Assembly: GCF_004127445.1 (NCBI RefSeq)
Contig: NZ_QEXM01000038.1
Span: 186,001 to 250,000 of the forward strand
DNA length: 64,000 bases
Reading direction: 5' to 3'
Source: Streptomyces alfalfae
GTDB lineage: Bacteria; Actinomycetota; Actinomycetes; Streptomycetales; Streptomycetaceae
Under the pieces are notes generated by a model. It had not been told where the DNA came from. It did no database searches and saw nothing but the letters and a program-made list of their open reading frames with translations. The position numbers and the translations under genes are program-made. Below, piece after piece: positions 55,684-64,000 of the stretch. Positions within the stretch are counted from its first letter, which is position 1. Each line of letters starts with the position of its first letter.

Positions 55684-56613
55684 TCAGGTGAGGGCGGCGG
55701 CCACGAGCGCGGCGGCCCTGGCGACCAGGGGGTTCTCCGTGGGGCCCTGCGGGTCGAGCTTCGTCGACAGGATCGCGAGCACCAGCGGGGAGCGCCCGGG
55801 CGGCTGGACGACGCCCACGTCGTTGGCGACACCGTACTGCGAGCCGCCGCCCGTCTTGTCCGCGAGGATCCAGTCCGCGGGCAGGCCCTTGCGGAAGCGC
55901 TCGGTGTTGGTCGTGTTCGCCACCAGCCAGTCCCACAGCCGCTCCCGGTCCCGCGCCGCGAGCGCGCGGCCCAGGAGGAGACGGCCGTACGTCATGCCGA
56001 TCGCCCGCGGGCTGGTGGTGTCCTCGGTCCGCCACGGCTCGGCGGTGTTCAGCTCCGGCTCCCAGCGGTCCAGGCGCGTGGTGTCGTCCCCGAGGCTCCG
56101 GCAGAACCGGGTGATGGCGGTGGGGCCGCCCAGCTCGCGCAGCAGCAGGTTCCCGGCGCCGTTGTCGCTCTCGCTGACGGCCGCCGCGCACAGTTCGGCG
56201 CCGGTCAGGCCGTTGGCGATGTTCTCCGGCTTCCCGGTCACGGGGCGGTAGCCCGCCGCCTCGACGAACTCCGCCGTGTAGCGGATGCGCCGCCCGAGGA
56301 ACTCACCGTGCCGGTCCACGTCCCGCAGGACGGCTCCCGCGGCGAGGCCCTTGAACACCGAGCACATCGGGAAGCGCTCGCCGGCGCGGTGGGACACCGT
56401 CGCACCCGACGCGGTGTCGAGGGCGAAGACACCGAGGCGGGCGGCGTACTCCTGCTCCAGCGCACGCAGTTGCCCGGTGAGCGTCCCACCGCGCGAGGCG
56501 GCGTACGCCTCGGTGCCCACGGCGGGCACCAGGGTGGCCAGGGCCGTGCCGGCGCCGAGGGCCAGTAGCTTGCGGCGTGAGGGCAGGGCTTCGGTGGCGG
56601 TGGTGAGACGCAC
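55684..56613 (-). CDS. blaL: Class A beta-lactamase
   Basis: A 309-residue secreted serine beta-lactamase. A twin-arginine signal (SRRKLLALG plus hydrophobic run) leads to the mature enzyme. The catalytic motifs are complete: S85-V-F-K88, S149-D-N151, E185-P-E-L-N189 and K253-T-G. The start is GTG with AGAGGA about 5 nt upstream. It is divergent from a LysR regulator and a BlaB-like protein, the arrangement known from Streptomyces cacaoi, in which blaA and blaB control blaL. Confidence 0.95.
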   Translation of the reverse strand: MRLTTATEALPSRRKLLALGAGTALATLVPAVGTEAYAASRGGTLTGQLRALEQEYAARLGVFALDTASGATVSHRAGERFPMCSVFKGLAAGAVLRDVDRHGEFLGRRIRYTAEFVEAAGYRPVTGKPENIANGLTGAELCAAAVSESDNGAGNLLLRELGGPTAITRFCRSLGDDTTRLDRWEPELNTAEPWRTEDTTSPRAIGMTYGRLLLGRALAARDRERLWDWLVANTTNTERFRKGLPADWILADKTGGGSQYGVANDVGVVQPPGRSPLVLAILSTKLDPQGPTENPLVARAAALVAAALT

Positions 56614-56806
56614 GGTTGTCCTCTTTCGCTGGTGGTGTCGGTGTCACGGACGCGCTGCTCGGCAGCACAGGAGCGCTGTCGGCCGGCGGCCCGGCAACGC
56701 GTTGGCGCGGCCGTCACAGTGAAGGCCGCAGCCCACCGCCATGTCGAATACACTCTCGGCGTCTGACCGATTCGATATCCGTATCCGCGCACGTCAGGAA
56801 AGCGCC

Positions 56807-57679
56807 GTGCTCACCGAACGCCATCTGGAAATCTTCGTCGCGCTGGCGGACGAGGAACACTTCGGCGCCGCCGCGCAGCGTGTGGGCATCACCCAGCCGC
56901 CCCTGTCGCAGGGCCTGCGCCGGCTCGAAACACTGCTGGGAGTCCGCCTCTTCGAACGCAGCCGGGGTGTCACCCTCACCGACGAGGGAGCGTTGCTGCT
57001 GCCGCACGCCCGCCGGGCCCTCGCCGCGCTGACGGAGATGAAGGAGGCCGGTGCGCGGGAGCGGGCCGAGGGCCGCAGGCTCCGCCTCGGACTCGCGCCG
57101 GAGGTGCCGGCCCGGGTCGCCGCCGCCGTGGCCGCCGCACCGGGCCGCGCGGGGGAGCGCACCAGGCTCGCCGTGTCGACGGCCCCGACCGCCACGCTGC
57201 TGTCCGAGACCGCCGCCGGGCGGCTCGACCTCGCCGTGATCCGGCACCCCGCGGTGCTGCCGGGGCTCGCCTCCGGCGGGGTGGTGCTCCTGCCGACCTG
57301 GCGTCTGAGCCCCGCGACGGAGCGGACCGAGGCGGCCGGGGGCGGCGGGCGGCTGCCCGTCGCGGTGCGGCCGCGCGAGGAGGCCCCGGCGGCGTACGAC
57401 CTGTTCGTCGACACCCTCGCCAGCCGCGGACGCCGGGTGGAGACGGTCGTGGTCCCCGACGAACGCGCCGGACTCGCCCTGGTGGCGGCGGGCCAGGCCA
57501 CCCTGGTGACGGCCGACGCCGGGCTCTCGGCCGAAGGCGTCGAGCGCACCCCGGCCACCGACCCGCCGCTGCCGCTGCGCCTACGGGTGGTGTGGGACGC
57601 CCGCCGCCCGGACTCCGAGGGCACGGCGCTCACCGCGCGCCTCCTGGTGGACGCCCTGGCGAGTCAGGCGGCACGGTGA
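56807..57679 (+). CDS. blaA: LysR-family regulator (BlaA-like)
   Basis: A 290-residue LysR-type regulator. The HTH is at about 1-60 (RHLEIFVALADEEHFGAAAQ, TQPPLSQGLRRLETLLG), followed by a short effector-binding domain. The GTG at 56807 is preferred over the in-frame ATG at 56741 because AGGAA lies 6 nt upstream and the canonical N-terminus LTERHLEIF begins there. It is divergent from the beta-lactamase. No clear T-N11-A motif could be fixed in the 193-bp gap. Confidence 0.9.
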   Translation: MLTERHLEIFVALADEEHFGAAAQRVGITQPPLSQGLRRLETLLGVRLFERSRGVTLTDEGALLLPHARRALAALTEMKEAGARERAEGRRLRLGLAPEVPARVAAAVAAAPGRAGERTRLAVSTAPTATLLSETAAGRLDLAVIRHPAVLPGLASGGVVLLPTWRLSPATERTEAAGGGGRLPVAVRPREEAPAAYDLFVDTLASRGRRVETVVVPDERAGLALVAAGQATLVTADAGLSAEGVERTPATDPPLPLRLRVVWDARRPDSEGTALTARLLVDALASQAAR

Positions 57680-58590
57680 GCGCGGCGAGGCGGGAGAGCG
57701 ACGCCCAGCGGGCCATCCGCGGCATGTTCGCCGACGCCGGCGTGCGCGGCTGGCTGCACGTGGCGGAACTGCACCGGCCGGAGGCCCGCGTGACCGTGGA
57801 CCCCGACGAACCGGTGCCGGTCGGCTCGGTCTACAAGGTCCCGCTGATGGCCGCCTTCTGCCGGCTGGCGGACGCCGGCGCCCTGGACCCCCGGCAGCCG
57901 GTCACCCTCGGCCCCGACGAACGGATGCCCGGCCGGACCGGCATCTCGATCCTGCGGGACCCGATCACCGTCTCCCTGCGCGACCTGGTCGTCCTCATGA
58001 TGAGCGTCTCCGACAACACGTCGGCGGACGCGGTGCTGCGCCATGTCGGCCCGGCGGCGGTCGAAGAGCTCTGCCGGGACCTCGGCCTGCCGGACACCCA
58101 CATCCTCGGCGGCGCGGCCACGACGTTCGAGCGGATGGTCGCGGAGACCGGCGCGGAGTCGCTCAGCGCCGCGATGCGACGCCTCGCCGACAACGACGCC
58201 ACGGTGCCCGCCGTGGTCTACAACCCCCTGTCCAAGGCGTCGTCGACGCCCTCCGACATGGCCAGGCTGCTGCGGGCCATCTGGACCGACGGCGCGGCCT
58301 CCGCCGAGAGCTGCGCCTTCATGCGCGAGACGATGGGGCAGCAGGCCTGGTCGCACCGGCTGGCCTCCGGGTTCCCGTACGACGACGTGACGGTCTCGGG
58401 CAAGACCGGCACCTTCGGCACGATGCGCCACGAGGCGGGTGTGGTGGAACTGCCCGACGGCGGCGTCTACACCGCCGTGGTCTTCACCCAGGCCGCCCGC
58501 GCCGACAACAAGCTCCCGCGCGCCGACGCCGTGATCGGCACGGCGGCCCGCGCGGCGGTGGAGGAACTGCGGGGCAACGAAGGCACATGA
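57676..58590 (+). CDS. blaB: BlaB-like serine-penicillin-interacting regulator
   Basis: A 304-residue beta-lactamase-fold protein without a signal peptide. It has S51-V-Y-K54, S112-D-N114 and K243-T-G, but no Glu166-type ExxLN motif is seen. It could therefore be acylated by penicillin without hydrolysing it, as proposed for BlaB of S. cacaoi, which acts with BlaA. The GTG overlaps the blaA stop (GTGA). A cytoplasmic location is inferred from the lack of a signal. Confidence 0.87.
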   Translation: MSAARRESDAQRAIRGMFADAGVRGWLHVAELHRPEARVTVDPDEPVPVGSVYKVPLMAAFCRLADAGALDPRQPVTLGPDERMPGRTGISILRDPITVSLRDLVVLMMSVSDNTSADAVLRHVGPAAVEELCRDLGLPDTHILGGAATTFERMVAETGAESLSAAMRRLADNDATVPAVVYNPLSKASSTPSDMARLLRAIWTDGAASAESCAFMRETMGQQAWSHRLASGFPYDDVTVSGKTGTFGTMRHEAGVVELPDGGVYTAVVFTQAARADNKLPRADAVIGTAARAAVEELRGNEGT

Positions 58591-58659
58591 GACGCCCGAT
58601 CCGGGGGAGGAAGACGGACACCGGATGATGCGGGCGGCTCCTCGGGGTATACGTCCGGC

Positions 58660-58896
58660 ATGACGCACCCCGTGGACGCCGACGAACTGTTGATCCGCAT
58701 CCGTGGAGCCCGTGACTGGGCGTCGAGCGAGGCGGACCGTATCTTCGCCCACTCGGAAACCCTCCAGAGCGACGGCCGGGCGGCCGAGGCCCTGAACGCG
58801 AGCATCGAAGCGCGCGCGTTCCAGTCGATCCGCATCGTGCTCGACGAGATTTTGCGACCAGGGACGCATGGGGAACCGCGTCCGGGGCCGCGTTAA
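58660..58896 (+). CDS. Small helical protein of unknown function
   Basis: A 78-residue protein, strongly helical in its first 65 residues (LLIRIRGARDWASSEADRIF, AAEALNASIEARAFQSIRIV), with a loose Pro/Gly/Arg tail. It has no signal or recognised domain. Codon use fits a real gene, but no ribosome site is conspicuous. It is 69 bp downstream of blaB and may be independent. Confidence 0.55.
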   Translation: MTHPVDADELLIRIRGARDWASSEADRIFAHSETLQSDGRAAEALNASIEARAFQSIRIVLDEILRPGTHGEPRPGPR

Positions 58897-59030
58897 CCGT
58901 CAAAAGACGGCTTCGGGCCCGCCTCCGGGGACCGTCTCGGAGGCGGACCGACTCGGGGCTCCCGACGGCGACCGGCGCACTGCGCCGAACGGCTCACGCC
59001 CCCGTGCTGCCGCGCGCCCCGCGCCCTGTG

Positions 59031-59897
59031 TCACGGCCGACCACCCAGAGCGCCCCGCACGAAGCGCCGAAGGCACGCGCGTACGGCGTCGGGCTGCTCC
59101 AACCAGGGCTCGTGTCCCGCGTCTTCGATGCGGGACATCGGGACACCGAGCCGCCGCGCGAGCGATTCGAGCGCCGAGACGGGACGGGGATCGCGGGCAC
59201 CGCCCAGGATCTCCGTCCGTGCCGGAAGGCGGGCGCGCAGCTCGGTGAGGTGCGCGTCGAGCGGGTCGGCGCGCCTGGCCCCGCCGAGCTCGGCGTTCAT
59301 GCCCCAGTTGACGGGCCGACGCCGCCGGGCCTCCCGCGCGGCCCAGCGCCATCCGCGCCCGGGGTCGGCATGGTCGGTGAACCAGGACAGCGTCAGCAGC
59401 TCGACCTCCTCTTCCTCGCTGCGGTCCGGAGACTCCGCCAGCTCGCGCAGCCGCTCCTGCCGCGCGGCCGACATACGGCGAGCGTGCTCGGCCCGCTGCC
59501 CGGTACGCCAGTCACCGACGAAGGGCCCGCACATCAACAGCGTCGCCGCCACCCGGCCGGGGTGCCGCAGGCAGAACCGGCTCGCGAGATCGGTCCCGTA
59601 GGAGTGCCCGATCAGCACCGCCTCGGGCACGCCCCACACGTCGAGCAGTTCGGAGAGATCGTCCGCATGCCGGGCGAAGGTGTGGCGCCCCAGCCACGGC
59701 GACCGGCCCGTACCGCGCTGGTCGTAGCGGTACACGGGAGCGAGGTCGGCCACCATGGGGGCGACGTCGCCCAGGTAGTCGGGCAGTCCCGGACCCCCGT
59801 GCAGCAGGACGACAGCCGGCCGCCGGGCCGTGTCCCCCAGCGCCGCCCACCGCAGCCGCGCCCCGTCACTCATCACGGCGAATCCGTGCGTCTCCAT
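59031..59897 (-). CDS. Alpha/beta hydrolase (proline-iminopeptidase-like)
   Basis: A 288-residue alpha/beta hydrolase. The oxyanion region is LLHGGPGLPDYL, the nucleophile is in IGHSYGTDLA, and the His is in DAGHEPWLEQP; RYDQRGTGRS matches prolyl aminopeptidase-like enzymes. The substrate is unknown. It overlaps the preceding hydrolase gene by 32 bp, so the two form an operon. The ATG at 59897 lacks a strong ribosome site, consistent with coupling. Confidence 0.85.
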   Translation of the reverse strand: METHGFAVMSDGARLRWAALGDTARRPAVVLLHGGPGLPDYLGDVAPMVADLAPVYRYDQRGTGRSPWLGRHTFARHADDLSELLDVWGVPEAVLIGHSYGTDLASRFCLRHPGRVAATLLMCGPFVGDWRTGQRAEHARRMSAARQERLRELAESPDRSEEEEVELLTLSWFTDHADPGRGWRWAAREARRRRPVNWGMNAELGGARRADPLDAHLTELRARLPARTEILGGARDPRPVSALESLARRLGVPMSRIEDAGHEPWLEQPDAVRACLRRFVRGALGGRP

Positions 59898-60699
59898 CAA
59901 GGTCACCGCAGGGAACGTACCGGGTGAAGGCGAGGAGGAGCGCGGCCGTCCGGGCCGGTTCCTCCAGGATGGGTGTGTGTCCGGCCCCGGACAGCATCTG
60001 GATCTCCGCGTCCGGGACGACGCCGTAGTCCGCTGCCGACGAGGGCCGCCACCTGCCGTCCTGGTCACCGAAGATGACCTGCACAGGCTTGCCGAGAGCC
60101 CTCAGTCGGTCCGGCAGCGCGCGCTCGGTCAGGTACGCGGTGGACGCCCGCATCGCCGATGCGACCGCCTGGAGGGACATCTGGCGCAGCTCGTCGACGA
60201 GCACCTGCGGAACCTGGAAGCCGGCACGGAAGCCCGTGCTCGCGAACCGGCGGACCAGTTCGTCGCTCGGCGGCCACTGCGCGGGGTCGAAGGCGGCCTG
60301 CTCCGGCGGCGCGATGAAGGCGTTCATGCGGGGGCCGGTGTTGATGAGCACGAGCGCGCGCACGAGGTCGGGGCGTTGCTCGGCGAGAGCGGTGGCGGCG
60401 TAACCGCCGCTGGAGTGGCCGACGACGACGGCGTGCCGGACGCCGACCCGGTCCAGTGCGGTGGCGAGCCTGCGGCCCAGCGCGGGGAGCGAGTAGTCAC
60501 CGTCGGCAGGTCCGGCGGAGCGACCGTGCCCCGGGAGGTCGATCCGTATCACGCGATGGGACGTCAGCAGTGGGACCATCGCGTCCCATGAGCGGCTCGT
60601 CGCGGCGGACCCATGGAGGAGAAGGAGCGCGGGGGCCTCGGCGGGGCCGTCCTGGCGTACGTGGAGGTCATCGTGAGGGGAGGCGCCGGAAGAAGTCAT
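59866..60699 (-). CDS. Alpha/beta hydrolase
   Basis: A 277-residue alpha/beta hydrolase. The oxyanion region is LLLLHGSAATSRSWD, the nucleophile is in VGHSSGGYAA, the Asp lies in FGDQDGRW and the His in GAGHTPILEEP. It is the first gene of a two-hydrolase operon. No transporter or cluster context indicates the substrate; the pair could be esterases or lactonases. Confidence 0.85.
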   Translation of the reverse strand: MTSSGASPHDDLHVRQDGPAEAPALLLLHGSAATSRSWDAMVPLLTSHRVIRIDLPGHGRSAGPADGDYSLPALGRRLATALDRVGVRHAVVVGHSSGGYAATALAEQRPDLVRALVLINTGPRMNAFIAPPEQAAFDPAQWPPSDELVRRFASTGFRAGFQVPQVLVDELRQMSLQAVASAMRASTAYLTERALPDRLRALGKPVQVIFGDQDGRWRPSSAADYGVVPDAEIQMLSGAGHTPILEEPARTAALLLAFTRYVPCGDLDGDARIRRDE

Positions 60700-60925
60700 G
60701 ACCTCACTGTCACCCCAGGTGTGCTGCGATGGCTTGAACGAATGTTCCCTGAGCGGCGCCGCCGAGCTGGTCCGCTCCGACCAGGCGGTGCACCGCCTGG
60801 TCGAGGGCGAAGGCGCGGCTCGTGTCGAGGCGGACGGTGGCTACCGCGGCCCGTCGCATCTCCATCGGGACGTCACGGCCTTCACCGGCGCGACGCCGAC
60901 GACCGTCGCGGGACTCAGAGCATGA
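60698..60925 (+). pseudogene. Stub resembling the C-terminal HTH of an AraC-type regulator
   Basis: A 75-codon frame ends GYRGPSHLHRDVTAFTGATP, which matches the last helix-turn-helix and signature of AraC-family regulators. Nothing upstream resembles the rest of the family, and the preceding helix is degenerate. It is probably the remains of a regulator cut short at about 60740. Chance similarity is not excluded. Confidence 0.4.
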
Positions 60926-61973
60926 TGAGCAGCCGCGTCTTCGGCTTGAGCTTCCTGTTCACCGAACGGCTCTGCACGTAGACCTCCAGCTTGGGGTTGT
61001 TGCCCGCCTTCACCGAGACGGTGCCCTGGATGCCCGTGCCGAACAGGAGGCTGCGGGCCGCGTCACCCGTGTAGGCGCGGTCGGTGTCCTTCTCGACCAC
61101 GATGACTTCCTTGTTCGGCTGGACCTGCGCCCGCGCGCCCAACTGGTAGTAGCAGGAGCCGCGTTCATAGGTCACTCCCGGGTGGGAGTCGACGAAGGGG
61201 CGGATCTCCATCTCCTGGTCGACCTTCAGCAGCCGGTACTTGTCGGCCGGGATCGGTTCGAGGTTGGCCCGCACCTCGTCCACCGATATGTCCTGGCCCA
61301 CCGCGAACAGGTTCTTGGTGCCGCGCACTCCCTGCTCACGTCCCCGCAGGAAGCTGGTGGCGGCGGCCCGCACGGTGCCGATCGCTTCCTCCACGCCCTG
61401 GTGGGAGTCGGCGTCCCAGATGGCGATGTTCCCCGCCGGGAAGCCGTAGTTCTGCGCGGTGCGCTTGGCCAGGGAGTTCGGGACGAGGATCGCGGAGGTC
61501 CAGTGGCCCGGGAGCCCGCCCATCTTCGCCGTGATCTTGTCGAGCCAGGGGCCGAGGATGGCCATGTCGCCGTCGTGGCGCCGGTCGCCCCCGGAGGCGT
61601 TCTCCTCGCCGTCGGTCACCACGATCTGGAGGAAGCTGTGCTCGCCGTACTCCTCCCAGATGTGGCCGAGGTCGTCCAGGGACTTCAAGGAGGCCTCGAT
61701 GAGGGCGGTGGCGCCGTTGTTGACCCGGTAGAGGCCCCGCATGGACGGCAGGTGCTTCACGTCCATGTCCCAGACCAGGTTCTCCACCTTGTGGTCGAAG
61801 GAGTAGAGGCTGATCCGGGTCTCGTGGCCGAGGCTGTCCGACTCGGACTTCAGTCCGGCCACGAACTCGTCCACCACACGCACCAGTTGGTTCTCGTGCG
61901 GACGCATGGAACCCGAACAGTCGACTACCAGCGCGACGTGGTTGACCTTGTGCTGAATCCTGTTTGCGGACAC
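60915..61973 (-). CDS. Von Willebrand factor A domain protein
   Basis: A 352-residue cytoplasmic VWA protein. The MIDAS metal site is visible as D18-x-S-x-S in VDCSGSMRPH, with a Thr in NNGATALIE and an Asp in VTDGEENASGG. The C-terminal ~120 residues (from GVTYERGSCYYQLGARAQVQ) are beta-rich and not recognised. No signal peptide is present. VWA proteins bind partners through the metal, but none is encoded next to it. Confidence 0.85.
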   Translation of the reverse strand: MSANRIQHKVNHVALVVDCSGSMRPHENQLVRVVDEFVAGLKSESDSLGHETRISLYSFDHKVENLVWDMDVKHLPSMRGLYRVNNGATALIEASLKSLDDLGHIWEEYGEHSFLQIVVTDGEENASGGDRRHDGDMAILGPWLDKITAKMGGLPGHWTSAILVPNSLAKRTAQNYGFPAGNIAIWDADSHQGVEEAIGTVRAAATSFLRGREQGVRGTKNLFAVGQDISVDEVRANLEPIPADKYRLLKVDQEMEIRPFVDSHPGVTYERGSCYYQLGARAQVQPNKEVIVVEKDTDRAYTGDAARSLLFGTGIQGTVSVKAGNNPKLEVYVQSRSVNRKLKPKTRLLIML

Positions 61974-62308
61974 GTCTGTGCTCCCCCTTCGGTACCGCCG
62001 AGTGATGAGTTCACTCTATGGGGAGGCACTGACAACGCGGCTCGACAGGCAACCACCGCGACCACCGAGCCAGGGGACCACCGACCGGGCGAACACCGAA
62101 TCAGGCGGCCACCGTCACCACGCGACCACCGCGACCATCCCGACCGGTCGGCCTCGGCACGGTGCGGAGCGCACGCCGCCGCGGGTGACACCGCCCGCCG
62201 ACCGCCCGTGGAGCGAGCGGGCCCCAGGGCCGTCGGCGGGCGGCGGCCGCCACTGGACGTGGGCGATCGGACGCAGACGACCCGACCTGGACGACCAGAC
62301 CTAGACCA
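61974..62308. other. Intergenic region with hairpin 62191-62243
   Basis: A 335-bp gap without a gene. A 12-bp stem (CCGCCCGCCGAC at 62191-62202 and GTCGGCGGGCGG at 62232-62243) could terminate the SH3-like gene that ends at 62309. The VWA gene's promoter must lie to its left. Short degenerate repeats of the CCACCGCGAC type fill 62060-62140. Confidence 0.45.
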
Positions 62309-62659
62309 CTAGACGTAGACGACGCAGACGTTGGGCACGTAGCCCACGGTGCCCCGGTAGTTGATCTTGCGCCAGCCGTTGTACTTGTCGATCCCGCACA
62401 CGTTCTTGTACGTGCCGCCGATCTTGCCCGAGATGTCACACCCCTTGGCGCCCTTCGGCCAGGTGCCGAGGATGGTGGACGAGGTGGTGGCCGACTTGCG
62501 GATGTTGAGCGTGCTGAGCGACTTCAGGCTCTTGCACGCCGCCGTGGCGGCGGTGGCCACCGTGCCGCTCTGCGGGGTGGACGCGGCGGAGGCCGCCGGC
62601 GCCAAACCGGTCAGCGACAGAGCCGCGACGACCGCGGGAAGGATGAGACGCTTCTTCAA
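62309..62659 (-). CDS. Small secreted SH3-like protein
   Basis: A 116-residue secreted protein. The signal peptide is LKKRLILPAVVAALSLTGLA followed by PAASA. The mature part has SLSTLNIRKSATTSSTILGT and GWRKINYRGTVGYVPNVCV, the pattern of a bacterial SH3 domain. Four Cys residues in the mature part could form disulphides. The start is TTG at 62659, with AAGGAG exactly 5 nt upstream; the longer ATG frame lacks a signal peptide at its N-terminus. It may bind peptidoglycan. Confidence 0.85.
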   Translation of the reverse strand: MKKRLILPAVVAALSLTGLAPAASAASTPQSGTVATAATAACKSLKSLSTLNIRKSATTSSTILGTWPKGAKGCDISGKIGGTYKNVCGIDKYNGWRKINYRGTVGYVPNVCVVYV

Positions 62660-62824
62660 GGTTGCTCCTTGCTCCACTTCTGGTACACGTGTGCTCTTCT
62701 GGCGCACGTGTGCTCGCGCCCGGAGGCGCGAGCCGATCTTACGTGTACCTGCCACCCGCCCGGAACGCGCAACAGCGGCTCCCGCCCGCCCGGTTGGCCA
62801 GGGACGCGCCCGGCCGGACCGGGG

Positions 62825-64000
62825 TCACACCAGCGCCGGCTGCGGCCCCCCTGGCGGGGTCGGTGCGGCCTTCGGGTCCCACTGCCTGGTGGTCCGTACG
62901 TAGCCGTAGACGACGGAGGCCGTCGCCAGCAGGATCAGCGGTCCGAACGCCCACGGGTGCTCGGCCATCTCCATCGACAGGTAGCGGTACGACAGCAGGA
63001 GCGCCGTGAAGACCGCCGAGCCGTAGGCGACCAACAGGGTCGCCGAGCGGTCCCAGCCGCGGTCGAGCGCGCGCAGGCCCGCCTCGATCGTGAGGGCGAA
63101 GACCACACCGGCGAGGAGGTCCACGCCGTAGTGGTAGCCGAAGCCCAGGGTCGCGGCGAGTGTCGCCGTCAGCCAGAACGTCCCCGCGTACCGGAGGATG
63201 CGCGGGCCCTTGCGGGAGTGGATGAAGATCGCGGTGGCCCACGCCGTGTGGAGACTGGGCATGCAGTTGCGCGGCGTGATCCCGTCGTACGGCACCGGGG
63301 CGGGCGCGGTGACCAGCGGCAGCGTGTGCGGCCACAGGTCGGCCACCGCCCACTCCACGCCGCCGGTCCCGGAGGTGCCGGGCCCGTAGGCGAAGATCGG
63401 CCCGACCACGGGGAAGAGCATGTAGAACGCGGGGCCGAGCAGGCCGATCACCAGGAAGGTGCGCACCAGGTGATGGCTCGGGAAGCGGCGCTCGGCGGCC
63501 ACGTTGCGCAGTTGGTAAAGCGCGACGACGATCGCGGCCACCGCGAGCTGTGCGTAGACCAGGTCGAGGACCGTGCTGACCGGGCCGCTCGCCTCCAGGA
63601 GCCGGCCCGCCGCCCACGACGGGTTGCCGAGCGCGTGGTCGGCCATCGCCACGTACGGGTCGAGCACGGTGGGGCGGGTCTTCGACGTGATCAGCAGCCA
63701 GACGTCCCCCGTCTTGCGGCCCGCCACGAGAAGCAGGCCGAGGCCGACGCCCTTCAGGAGCAGGACGCGTTCCGCCCCGGTGCGGCGCGTGACCGCGATC
63801 ACCGCGACACCCAGGATCACCCACAGGGCGCCGTTGCCGAAGAACTGGCCCTCGGGTGTCTCGACGTCGAGCGCCCACCGCGCCAGCACGAAGACGACGT
63901 CGATGCCGATGGCCGCACCGGCCGCGATGAACCGCTGCCGCCAGGTGAGCACCACCATCATCAACGCCATGCCGCCGTACAGCGGGCCCGGCTTGGGAGG
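62825..64000 (-). CDS. PAP2-family membrane phosphatase (5' end outside window)
   Basis: A polytopic membrane protein of at least 391 residues. The frame is open to the right edge, where the text before the first visible Met reads PPKPGPLYGG, so the start is probably beyond the window. PAP2 motifs are the PSLH-type MPSLHTAWATAIF and HYGVDLLAGVVFAL, whose His and Asp form the phosphohistidine site. It probably acts on lipid phosphates or a similar substrate at the membrane. Confidence 0.85.
   Translation of the reverse strand, partial: PPKPGPLYGGMALMMVVLTWRQRFIAAGAAIGIDVVFVLARWALDVETPEGQFFGNGALWVILGVAVIAVTRRTGAERVLLLKGVGLGLLLVAGRKTGDVWLLITSKTRPTVLDPYVAMADHALGNPSWAAGRLLEASGPVSTVLDLVYAQLAVAAIVVALYQLRNVAAERRFPSHHLVRTFLVIGLLGPAFYMLFPVVGPIFAYGPGTSGTGGVEWAVADLWPHTLPLVTAPAPVPYDGITPRNCMPSLHTAWATAIFIHSRKGPRILRYAGTFWLTATLAATLGFGYHYGVDLLAGVVFALTIEAGLRALDRGWDRSATLLVAYGSAVFTALLLSYRYLSMEMAEHPWAFGPLILLATASVVYGYVRTTRQWDPKAAPTPPGGPQPALV

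Overview
The window is high-GC actinobacterial DNA, almost certainly from a Streptomyces chromosome. The evidence is a 2-methylisoborneol operon with its encapsulin shell, a conservon (cvn) operon with paired P450s, a SARP-controlled polyketide locus, a BlaL/BlaA/BlaB-type beta-lactamase triad, a small secreted AA10 LPMO, many GTG/TTG starts, and tight ATGA/GTGA stop-start overlaps. It is gene-dense accessory and arm-like sequence with no rRNA, tRNA or CRISPR seen.

Layout. 1-4863: the last two genes of an NHLM-type peptide export system (a peptidase-ABC cut by the window edge, then an ABC partner). 4888-8734: a small conserved protein, then the minus-strand 2-MIB operon (encapsulin shell, MIB synthase, GPP C-methyltransferase). 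9035-15756: a secreted HAD-like protein, then a translationally coupled operon of ATP-grasp ligase, dikinase-like protein and MFS transporter. It diverges from a PAS-PAS-LuxR regulator, with a perfect 21-nt palindrome between them. 15836-20254: a deazaflavin-dependent nitroreductase, an LPMO with a DasR-like site, a membrane protein, and a patch of decayed sugar-utilisation genes (ABC permease, GH13 alpha-glucosidase, mycodextranase). 20357-29404: mostly small regulator/enzyme pairs (VOC/WYL, amidase/TetR with a perfect 34-bp palindrome, FMN-binding and B3/B4 proteins/XRE-cupin, NUDIX, GNAT, GlsB), plus a pentapeptide-repeat protein. 29565-34707: conservon cvnA-D followed by two P450s, one lacking the ExxR motif.

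34941-49484 is an unassigned biosynthetic cluster: CMD-like protein, CoA-transferase, free carrier protein, one-module PKS (KS-AT-KR-ACP, with the KR tyrosine lost), acyl-CoA ligase, Baeyer-Villiger-type flavoenzyme, XRE regulator, SARP regulator, LLM flavoenzyme and type II thioesterase. Heptamer direct repeats with an 11-bp period lie upstream of both the PKS transcription unit and the LLM/thioesterase pair. This suggests that the SARP controls both arms and that the cluster is one regulon. The family of the product cannot be named from sequence.

49506-64000: a GH16 lipoprotein; a malonate-uptake and activation operon (MatC, MatB and a fused beta/alpha acyl-CoA carboxyltransferase) diverging from a GntR regulator with two matching operators; the beta-lactamase triad; two coupled alpha/beta hydrolases; an AraC stub; a VWA protein; a small secreted SH3-like protein; and a PAP2 membrane phosphatase cut by the right edge. 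The malonate operon could feed extender units to the nearby PKS, but that link is inference.
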